Origin: Dastarcus helophoroides | Taxonomy: Eukaryota; Arthropoda; Insecta; Coleoptera; Bothrideridae | Assembly (NCBI GenBank): GCA_028583605.1 | Contig: CM053327.1 | Location: 45,310,059-45,374,058 of the forward strand | Direction: 5' to 3' | DNA: 64,000 nt | Part shown: piece after piece, positions 12,401 through 24,400 of the stretch | How the letters are laid out: every line of letters begins with the position of its first letter | How positions within the stretch are numbered: the first letter of the stretch is position 1 | Notes under the pieces: model-generated | Told to the model about the DNA's origin: nothing | Seen by the model: only the letters and a program-made list of their open reading frames with translations | Databases searched by the model: none | Translations under genes and position numbers: made by a program

Positions 12401-15400
12401 ACTCCGGCGTTATTCCCAAATAAGCTGAATTAAAAGTGCATTGTTTTTACCATAATTGTGCATTCGTTCACTAAAGTTTGTTATAAATTTCGAGAACTAA
12501 GAAACATTTGAAGTTTTTTTGCAAAATATTCCTTTTTCGTCCCATTTTGGGGACTCGTAAATTAAAAACGAAAAGTTGCTAAGCAACTTGGTTAACAAAT
12601 ATCAATTAAATAGCTTAAAATTGATCCAATGGCACATAATTTGCAATAATTTGATATAAAACCCGATTGCTATTGAAGAAAGACACAACCGGAACGTAAA
12701 TTCATGTTATTTTTAGCATTTTATGGGTTGCAGCTTCAAAACGAAAAACGATAGATAAACTTCGTTAGCGAATTTGGTTTCTGCAGCTCAAAATTGATCA
12801 AAGCAGACATATTTCACGATTATTTAATCCAAAATGTGGTTGCTATAAAAAAGAGAGACACTCGCAAATCAAAATAGTGCAGTTTTTGCCACTTTTAAAA
12901 TTGTATCTCATGAGCGGTAAATTTTAGGCCGATTTCGTTAGCTGATATCGATTCCGCGTCACAAAATTGACCAAAACAGATATATTTTACGATTATTTAG
13001 TTTAAAATGTGACTGCCACAGAAGGGAGAGACGCTCGAAAATCAAAATCGCGCCATTTTTGCCAATTTAAGGATTATATCTTAAAAGGGATAAACCGTAG
13101 ACCAATTTAGTTATCAGATATCGATTCCGCGTTACAATATTACCCAAACCAGGACTATCTTGTCAGATTTTATGAAAAAACGTGTTTACTAGGATGGGGA
13201 GAGACACTTGAAAAAACGCGAAAATCGAAACTGTGAAAAACGAGAATTCCAAATTTTGATCAAATTCACTCCGGCGTTATTCCCAAATAAGCTAAGTTTA
13301 AAGTGCATTGTTTTTACCATAATTGTGCATTCGTTCATTAAAGTTTGTTATAAATTTCAAGAACTAGGAAACATTTGAATTTTTTTGCAAAATCCTCCTT
13401 TTTCGTCCCATTTTGGGGACTCGTAAATTAAAAACGAAAAGTTCCTAAGCAACTTAGTTAACAAATATCAATTAAATAGCTCAAAATTGATCCAATGGCA
13501 CATAATTTGCAATAATTTAATATAAAACCCGATTGCTATTGAAGAAAGACACAACCGGAACGTAAATTCATGTTATTTTTAGCATTTTAGGGGTTGCAGC
13601 TTCAAAACGAAAAACGATAGATAAACTTCGTTAGCGAATTTGGATTCTGTAGCTCAAAATTGATCAAAACAGACATTTTTCACGATTATTTAATCCAAAA
13701 TGTGGTTGCTATGAAAAAGAGAGACACTCGAAAATCAAAATAGTGCAGTTTTTGCCACTTTTAAGGTTGTATCTCAAAAGCGGTAAATTTTAGGCCGCTT
13801 TCGTTAGCTGATATCGATTCCGCGTCACAGAATTGACCAAAACAGATATATTTTACGATTATTTAGTTTAAAATGTGACTGCCACAAAAGGGAGAGACAC
13901 TCGAAAATCAAAATCGCGCCATTTTTGCCAATTTAAGGGTTATATCTTAAAAGGGATAAACCGTAGGCCAACTTAGTTATCCGATATCGATTCCGAGTTA
14001 CAATATTACCCAAACCAGGACTATCTTGTCAGATTTTATGAAAAAACGTGTTTACTAGGATGGGGAGAGACACTTGAAAAAACGCGAAAATCGAAACTGC
14101 GAGAAACGAGAATTCCAAATTTTGATCAAATTCACTCCGGCGTTATTCCCAAATAAGCTGAGTTTAAAGTGCATTGTTTTTACCATAATTGTGCATTCGT
14201 TCACTAAAGTTTGTTATAAATTTCGAGAAGTAGGAAACATTTGAAGTTTCTTTGCAAAATATTCCCTTTTCGTCCCATTTTGGGGACTCGTAAATTAAAA
14301 ACGAAAAGTTGCTAAGCAACTTAGTTAACAAATATCAATTAAATAGCTTAACATTGATCCAATGGCACATAAATTGCAATAATTTAATATAAAACCCGAT
14401 TGCTATTGAAGAAAAACACAACCGGAACGTAAATTCATGTTATTTTTAGCATTTTATGGGTTGCAGCTTCAAAACGAAAAACGATAGATAAACTTCGTTA
14501 GCGAATTTGGATTCTGCAGCTCAAAATTGATCAAAGCAGACATATTTCACGATTATTTAATCCAAAATGTGGTTGCTATAAAAAAGAGAGACACTCGCAA
14601 ATCAAAATAGTGCAGTTTTTGCCACTTTTAAGGTTGTATCTCATGAGCGGTCAATTTTAGGCCGATTTCGTTAGCTGATATCGATTCCGCGTCACAAAAT
14701 TGACCAAAACAGATATATTTTACGATTATTTAGTTTAAAATGTGACTGCCACAGAAGGGAGAGACGCTCGAAAATCAAAATCGCGCCATTTTTGCCAATT
14801 TAAGGATTATATCTTAAAATGGATAAACCGTAGACCAATTTAGTTATCAGATATCGATTCCGCGTTACAATATTACCCAAACCAGGACTATCTTGTCAGA
14901 TTTTATGAAAAAACGTGTTTACTAGGATGGGGAGAGACACTTGAAAAAACGCGAAAATCGAAACTGTGAAAAACGAGAATTCAAAATTTTGATCAAATTC
15001 ACTCCGGCGTTATTCCCAAATAAGCTAAGTTTAAAGTGCATTGTTTTTACCATAATTGTGCATTCGTTCACTAAAGTTTGTTATAAATTTCGAGAAGTAG
15101 GAAACATTTGAAGTTTTTTTGCAAAATATTCCTTTTTCGTCCCATTTTGGGGACTCGTAAATTAAAAACGAAAAGTTGCTAAGCAACTTGGTTAACAAAT
15201 ATCAATTAAATAGCTCAAAATTGATCCAATGGCACATAATTTGCAATAATTTAATATAAAACCCGATTGCTATTGAAGGGAGAGTCAACTGGAACGTAAA
15301 TTCATGGTATTTTTAGCATTTTAGGGGTTGCAGCTTCAAAACGAAAAACGATAGATAAACTTCGTTAGCGAACTTGGATTCTGCAGCTCAAAATTGATCA

Positions 15401-18400
15401 GAGCAGACATATTTCACGATTATTTAATCCAAAATGTGGTTGCTATAAAAAAGAGAGACACTCGCAAATCAAAATAGTGCAGTTTTTGCCACTTTTAAGG
15501 TTGTATCTCATGAGCGGTAAATTTTAGGCCGATTTCGTTAGCTGATATCGATTCCGCGTCACAAAATTGACCAAAACAGATATATTTTACGATTATTTAG
15601 TTTAAAATGTGACTGCCACAAAAGGGAGAGACGCTCGAAAATCAAAATCGCGCCATTTTTGCCAATTTAAGGATTATATCTTAAAAGGGATAAACCGTAG
15701 ACCAATTTAGTTATCAGATATCGATTCCGCGTTACAATATTACCCAAACCAGGACTATCTTGTCAGATTTTATGAAAAAACGTGTTTACTAGGATGGGGA
15801 GAGACACTTGAAAAAACGCGAAAATCGAAACTGTGAAAAACGAGAATTCCAAATTTTGATCAAATTCACTCCGGCGTTATTCCCAAATAAGCTAAGTTTA
15901 AAGTGCATTGTTTTTACCATAATTGTGCATTCGTTCACTAAAGTTTGTTATAAATTTCGAGAAGTAGGAAACATTTGAAGTTTTTTTGCAAAATATTCCT
16001 TTTTCGTCCCATTTTGGGGACTCGTAAATTAAAAACGAAAAGTTGCTAAGCAACTTGGTTAACAAATATCAATTAAATAGCTCAAAATTGATCCAATGGC
16101 ACATAATTTGCAATAATTTAATATAAAACCCGATTGCTATTGAAGGGAGAGTCAACTGGAACGTAAATTCATGGTATTTTTAGCATTTTAGGGGTTGCAG
16201 CTTCAAAACGAAAAACGATAGATAAACTTCGTTAGCGAACTTGGATTCTGCAGCTCAAAATTGATCAGAGCAGACATATTTCACGATTATTTAATCCAAA
16301 ATGTGGTTGCTATGAAAAAGAGAGACACTCCCTCTATAAAAAATTTAATAATTAATTTTTAAAAAAAATAACAAGAAAAAGACAGAATACCGAAAAGTCT
16401 AAATATTTAGGAAAATACGGAAATTTTTAAAAGAGTATTCACAGTTTTTCAGAAAAGTCGATACTTAAAATTAAAATAAGGTCTAGATTACAAGAAAAAA
16501 TCTAAATTTTGCAATAGAGTAGAAATTTGGAAATAATCCAACTTTTCAAGAAACGCGACATTATCAAAAGTTTTCATTGTCAAATTTTCAAAGAAATTCG
16601 AAATTTTCGAAAAGTAACGTTTACAAGAAAAAATCTAAATTTTGCAATACAGTAGAAATTTGGAAAAAATCCAACCTTTCAAGAAACACGAGCATTATCA
16701 AAAGTTTTTATTGCCAAGTTTTCAAAGAAATGCGAAATTTTTGAAAAGTAACGTTTCGAAAATATCGAAATTTCTAGTCGAAGTTTCTAGTCGAAATTTG
16801 TAGTCAAAATCTTAAAAATTTTAAAACTCCATCACCCCCATTAGTTTTGGCTACGAGTCGTCACTGGTACAAAGAAATGTTTTAGGGGCTTAAGGCGAAT
16901 TTGAAGAGGTTGTATAATATAATGACGGAAGATCAATTCAACGCGTGTCAAGCAAAAGAAAAATATAAGAAGCTGTTGTTCGCTTTGTGTTACTTCCACG
17001 CCATTTTGCTCGAGAGGAAAAAATTCCAACAGTTGGGATGGAACGTGATTTACAGTTTTAATGATTCTGATTTTGAGGCAAGTAGCTGTAACATGTTATA
17101 ACTTGTAACTTGAAATAGACAGAGTATCAGCAAATATTATAAAAAAGGGGCCTATCCTTTACGAGACGATTGTATTTAAAAAAAAAGTGCATCATTTAAT
17201 TAAGGATTCTAATGCACAGACCAGTAAGTTTGAACATCAATTAGATTCGAAGTTTGCAAACCGATGACCGATTTCGATCTTGTTAGATATCGGTATTTGG
17301 TTTCCAAACTTCGAATCTAATAAATGTTCAAACCTATTGGTCTGTGCATTAGAATCCTTGTCTTCTGGGAACTTTTCTAGAGAACAACCGTTTCGCTAGG
17401 TGGCAGTGTTTCAACTGTTGGCGGTTCAGCTACCTATGATTTACTACACACGCCGCCTGGAGGACTGCATGAATTTGTAGTCGTCTAGGTTGCATTCTAC
17501 TTGCATCCGACATTATTGGCGATGGCCATAGTTTCTCTATGGACCAATAGGTGGTAGTACTAAGAGTCACACGCTTGACGTCCGTAAATTCTTTAGTACT
17601 TACTTGTCGGAACATTCGTTAGCATTCGAGTTGGGTATACCAAACTGACGAGATCTAACAAGATCGAAACCGGTATTTGGTTTCCACCAACTTCGAATCT
17701 AATAAATATTCAAACCTATTAGTCTGTGCATTAGAATCCTCGCCTTCTGGGAACTTTTTCGTAGAGAGCAACCGCTTCGCTAGGTGGCATTGTTTCAACT
17801 GTTGGTAGTTCAGCTACCTATCACTATACCCGCCGCCTGGAGGGGTGCATGAATTTGCAGTCTAGGTTGTATTCTACTTGCATATGACATTTAATCACAC
17901 CCAGGGGGGGTCCAAGGGGTCCGAACCGAACCGAATTTTCGGTTTTTTCCCAATATTTAAATTTTTTCGAAATATTTCGGTAAACTCAACATTTTTAGTT
18001 TAAAAAAAATTGAGTAACTTCGAATCTCCTAGATTTTGTTTGAACCGAACCAAATTTTCGGTTTTTTCCCAATATTTAAATTTTATCGAAATAATTCGGT
18101 AAACTCAACATTATTAGTTTAAAAAAAATTGAGTAACTTCGAAGCTCCTAGATTTTGTTTGAACCGAACCGAATTTTCGGTTTTTTCCCAATATTTAAAT
18201 TTTTTCGAAATATTTCGGTAAACTCAACATTTTTAGTTTAAAAAAAATTGGGTAACTTCGAAGCTCCTAGATTTTGTTTGATAAAGTTCTTTTATTTTTT
18301 CATCCTTTTAATGTTTCGTCCAAATTTCTGCTTTTCCTGAAGAATTTTAGATTTACCCTTTCCCTTTCTAAAATAAATTTAAAGTTTGGACAAAAATCCA

Positions 18401-21400
18401 AATTACAAATTAAAATGGAAGCTTCTATCAAATATTTTTTAGTTCATTTTTAATATCTAATTAATTGAACTGAAATTTGTTCTGTTCTGAAAATTCTAAA
18501 ATTTTTTGAAAAATATACTGGGTAATTCTAATTTTTTTTTCAAAATGTCGAGAGATTTGAAAGATTTAAATATTGAGACTGAAATCGAAGTTGAGAGTTT
18601 CAAATTATAGTTCAAATTTCGAAGTTAATATTGGAAATTTTACGCAAAAGTAAAAAATGAGCACTAAGTAAAAGACTAAGACGTTTATTGATTTAACAAC
18701 TCAACTTTTTCTTTAAATTTTGCAATATTGCTCATTTCGAAGAAGTTTATATCTCGAACATGAAAAAAGGGAGAGTTGGACCCTCCTCGAATAAAAGTCC
18801 TGGCTACGTGCCTGCATTTAATTAAGGTTTTGGAGGCACAATTTGGTAGCAGTACGTCATAGCTTTGGTAAATAATAAAACGTTGTTATTAATTTTAGTT
18901 CATCAATGTATTACTATTTTGGTGGAAAGAACTGGTCCTTGGTTATCTTTAAAAATTGAAATATAAATCTGGATAATTTGGATAATCACTTTACTCAGGG
19001 GACAAGATTAGTATTTCAATTTTTGAAAATAATGTAATACTAGTTTGATGCAACGGACTGGTCCTTGGTTATCTTCAAAAATTGAAACACAGAACTTGTC
19101 CCCTGAAACCAAGAAAAATTAAAAAACACAACAAAGGTTGCTTTAACGCGTTTCGACAGCCAAGCTGTCATCTTCAGAGAGAAACTAATTTTTCTTGGTT
19201 TCAGGGGACAAGTTCTGTGTTTCAATTTTTAATACTAGTTACATTAACGTTACAGTGCTTTATCATTTTTCTTTAAGTTTCGATCTTAATAAACTTTGCT
19301 GAACTTCGCAGGTATCTGAAAATCTATTGTCAATATATTTGGACGAATACCAAGTAACTCCTTGGGATGCTTTAAAATATTTGATCGCGGGAGTAAACTA
19401 TGGAGGTCACGTTACAGATGATTGGGATCGTCGACTGTTACTAACTTACATTAACCAGTACTTCTGCGAAGAAGCAATTACGGTTCCCTTCTACAGGTAA
19501 GTATATTAGAAAACGAAAAATATTTAATAATTTCTGTTGCTCCATATTTTGATTTAAGCTGATGCAGGGGCGGCCTTAGCCATTGCGTGGCTCCGGGCGG
19601 GTAGATCTTTGCGATGCCTTTATCTTTGTGGAATTAGATTTAACATAGGGCGCTGCCCCCCCCCCCCCCCCCTTGACTCAGGCAGTTAAACGAAAATTTA
19701 TATTTAACTGAGGAGACTCTCTAAAAAATTTCCATTCGACCAAATTCGTCCTTCTTTAGGCTATTGACATTTTCTCGAAATTTCGACTTATTTCTCAAAA
19801 TTCGTCCTTTTTCATAAATGTCTTTCGAAATTTCAAATTTATTCCTAAAATTCGATTTCTTTCATCAGGATCCGACCTAAGTCAAAATTTCGAATTTTTA
19901 TCTCAAAATTCATCGTTTTATTTTTCGAAATTCAACCACGTTTTTTCCGGAAACTTACCCTTTTTTTTTCAAATTGGATTTGTTGAAAATTTTGACTTGT
20001 TTATCAAGATTTTCCTTTTTCCTCAAAATTTGATTGATTTGTTTGATAAAAATATTTATTTGGAAATTTTTATAATGACCTTTTTAAAAATTTTGTAAAA
20101 TGACAAAAGTTCCAAGAAAATTTTTCCTCGAATGGTTTATAACTAAAAGACAATTTGTTTCTCAGAATTTCGACGTTTACCTCAATATTGGACATTTTCT
20201 GACTTAGGGTGGGGCAGATTAGAGCGCATATCTGTCTTTGATTTAAGCGGTCAAGCGAAAATTCTAGAAGTTACATTTTTTTCAAAATTTGTCCCTTTTT
20301 CCCAAATTGTGGAATTAGATTTAACATAGGGCGCTGCCCCCCTCTTGACTCATGCAGTTAAACAAAAATTTATATTTAACTGAGGAGACTTTCTAAAAAA
20401 TTTCCATTCGACAAAATTCGTCCTTCTTTAGGCTATTGACATTTTCTCGAAATTTCGACTTATTTCTCAAAATTCGTCCTTTTTCATATATGTCTTTCGA
20501 AATTTCAAATTTATTCCTAAAATTCGATTTCTTTCATCAGGATCCGACCTAAGTCAAAATTTCGAATTTTTATCTCAAAATTCATCGTTTTATTTTTCGA
20601 AATTCAACCACGTTTTTTCCGGAAACTTTCCCTTTTTTTTTCAAATCGAATTTGTTGAAAATTTTGACTTGTTTATCAAAATTTTCCTTTGTCCTCAAAA
20701 TTTGATTGATTTTTTTGATAAAAATATTTATTTGGAAATTTTTATAATGACCTTTTTAAAAATTTTGTAAAATGACAAAAATTCCAAGAAAATTTTTCCT
20801 CGAATGGTTTATAACTAAAAGACAACTTGTTTCTCAGAATTTCGACGTTTACCTCAATATTGGACATTTTCTGACTTAGGGTGGGGCAGATTAGAGCGCA
20901 TATCTGTCTTTGATTTAAGCGGTCAAGCGAACATTCTAGAAGTTACATTTTTTTCAAAATTTGTCCCTTTTTCCCAAATTGTGGAATTAGATTTAACATA
21001 GGGCGCTGCCCCCCCCTTGACTCATGCAGTTAAACGAAAATTTATATTTAACTGAGGAGACTTTCTAAAAAATTTCCATTCGACAAAATTCGTCCTTCTT
21101 TAGGCTATTGACATTTTCTCGAAATTTCGACTTATTTCTCAAAATTCATCCTTTTTCATAAATGTCTTTCGAAATTTCAAATTTATTCCTAAAATTCGAT
21201 TTCTTTCATCAGGATCCGACCTAAGTCAAAATTTCGAATTTTTATCTCAAAATTCATCGTTTTATTTTTCGAAATTCAACCACGTTTTTTCCGGAAACTT
21301 TCCCTTTTTTTTCAAATTGGATTTGTTGAAAATTTTGACTTGTTTCTCAAGATTTTCCTTTTTCCTCAAAATTTGATTGATTTTTTTTGATAAAAATATT

Positions 21401-24400
21401 TATTTGGAAATTTTTATAATGACCTTTTTAAAAATTTTGTAAAATGACAAAAGTTCCAAGAAAATTTTTCCTCGAATGGTTTATAATTAAAAGACAATTT
21501 GTTTCTCAGAATTTCGACGTTTACCTCAATATTGGACATTTTCTGACTTAGGGTGGGGCAGATTAGAGCGCATATCTGTCTTTGATTTAAGCGGTCAAGC
21601 GAACATTCTAGAAGTTACATTTTTTTCAAAATTTGTCCCTTTTTCCCAAATTTCGACAAAATTTGAATCTCTAAAGAATTTCAAATGTATACTAAACTTC
21701 GACTTTTTTTCTCAAAATTTCGATATTTTTTTTGTGTTTCAAGGGAAAAAACGAGAAATTTCAAAAAAAAAACGAATGCAAAAAAATCGAAACTTGGATA
21801 TTTTTCTAGAAATCCGTTTTTTTTCGCAAATTTTAAACTTATCCTAAAATCCTATTTTGTATGTTCCCGGAAATCTGAATATTTTTCCTGGAAATTGGTC
21901 TCTTTTTTAAAAATTTGACTTTTTTTGATATTAAGATTCGTTTTTTTTTTCATAAAGTACTATTCTTAAAATTGTACTTTTTCTTAAAGTATGAATTTTT
22001 TCCGGAAAATTTCGATCTTTGTTGCTTCATTTGGTAATTATTCTACAAATGTCGACTGTTTTTCAGAGATTTTGTTTTTTTAAATTGCCTTATTTTCTTA
22101 ACATCAGGTTTTTCTGAAGATTTTTATCTTTTCGAATTTGATTTTTCAGAAATTTTGACAGATTTCTTAAAATTTGCCTTTTTCTCGATATTTTTATATC
22201 AAAATTCGATCCAAAGAAGGTTTCACCCCTTTACCACATCGGCAATGCAGATGACGTCGATGCATCTTTTGCTAATCTTTTAAGATTAGTGCGCTTGAAA
22301 ATGCCAGTTCTGCTGGCGAAATACGTATCGCGTAATTATTTATTTAATTGCCGATGTGGTAAAGGGGTGAAACCTTCTTTGGACTTAATCACAAGCCACC
22401 GTGTTTAGTTCAGTGCTTTAGTCAAAATTCGATATTCAACTTTGGTGAAAATTTTGAATTTTTCTCTTAAAATTAGTTTAAATTTGTCTTTTTCGAAATT
22501 TCAATTGTATTCTCAAAATTCTACTTTTTTCTTTCGGAAATCATTTTTTCTACCAAAATTCTGTCACTTTCTGAATATTTGTCTTTTTTTTTAATTTTTG
22601 ACTTTTTTAAATTTGACTCCAGTAATTTCAACTTCATATTTCGCCTTATTTTCGAAATGTTGACTTTTATTTCAAAATGCGATATTTTAGTTTCTGGAAC
22701 TTTTTGGACTTTTTCCTTCAAATTGATTTTTTCTTTAAATTTCTCGAAATTCGTCTGTTATCTCTAAATTAGATCGGCATATTAACGAAAATTAAAAATG
22801 TCGAAAAAAAACATTTTGGGTAATTGCGAGAACAAGATTTTTTGTACATTTAATGTCTTTATTGAAATTTAAATATTATGTCAAAATTAGAATAAAAGAG
22901 TAAAACTTTCGAGAAAAGTGTTTTTGGAAATTGCATATTTTTTCACAATATTTGACCTTTGGAAATATTTTGGCATATTTAGAATTGTCAGCATTTTTCG
23001 AGTTCTTCCGAAAGGTTGGGTTTTTATTCATTTTCGGTTTTCTAAAAAATCCTTTCCCAAAATAGGGTTTCTTCTCAAAATTCGTCGCTTTCGAAGTTGG
23101 GACTTTATTCTACATTTTTCTCTCAAAATTGAACTTACATTTTTTTAATATTCGGTTTTTTCTGATTTGTTTTTTATTAAATTTAAATTCCCGAAAATTT
23201 CATGTTTCCCAAAATTTGTTTTATTCTGGAAATTTTGACTCGTACTTCAAATAGGGATGTTTTATGCTCCTGGAAATCTCCACTTACAGTGAAAAATGTT
23301 TCTCAAAGGTCCAATTTTTTTCTGAAAATTACGTCTTTTTTGACAAAATTCCACCTTTAGAAATATAATTTTTTCGAATTTTCACCATTTTTTGAGATTT
23401 TTCGAAAGTTAGGATTTTATTTTAAATACGATTTTGTAAGCATTCCAACTTTGTCCCAAAATTTGTTTTTCATTGAAATTCGTCTTTCTTAAAATTAAAC
23501 TTTCTCTTCAAAATGTTCACTTTTTTTCAAGAGATTTCAACCTTTGTCTCGTCATTGCGACGGTATTTTTCAAAAATCGTTGTATTTTCGAAATCTTTAA
23601 AATTTCGATAGTTTTTAAAGTTTTCCGAAAGATTCGGTTTTTATTTTAGCTTCAATTTTCTGACTGTTTGTACAAAGTTTGGCTATTTTTCGAAATTTCT
23701 AAGTTAATCTGAAAATTCAATTCCTCAGTTTATGTAGTTAAATGAAAATATACATAAATATACAACCAGAACTACGTACAGGTAACCTTGTGTACCTCTG
23801 TAGACAGATTATTTTCTGTATTTTTCTGGTAAATAAATAAAAAAATATACTCAACCGGAATGTTTTTCGGTTTTCTTTATCAATTTTTCCAAATGATTCT
23901 TGCCCCTCCCTGAACGATATCCTGCCTACGTTTATAAATTTTAATGATTATGCTTGATGAGAAATGCAAAGTTATAAATAATTAAATTTAGACTTTTAAA
24001 ATTTGCTTATTGGAAATTTAAAAAAATTAGTAAACACTAAGATAGCAAATTATTAATCATGATAAATTAAGGTGCATTAATGTCTTAAAAGAATCAGGGA
24101 TTTAGAAATGTTAACGGCTGCTCTAATATAAAAGCATAACCCGACGACAGTTGACAGGCGAAATGAAATAGGGGAATTCCCCGAATCGTAAACACGAAGG
24201 TAATGGAGTACTATCGGGTTTTGTTTAGCCCTTGCAGGTGGCAGCACTTGTGGCATTGGAACGAAATTTCGTCAATATGAAAGAGAAGGAAAGAAACATT
24301 CATTGAAGCAAATGAAACAGATATCAACGCGATAACTGTCACGCAAGAAAGAAGCGAGTGGAGTTTTATAATGCGCGACTTAAGGCGCGAAATTCAAATA

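Noticed and set aside
17430..17615. 61-codon minus-strand frame with [18 protein letters not shown]
   Set aside because: It lies inside R380. The same stretch in other copies is interrupted, so it is not conserved as protein.
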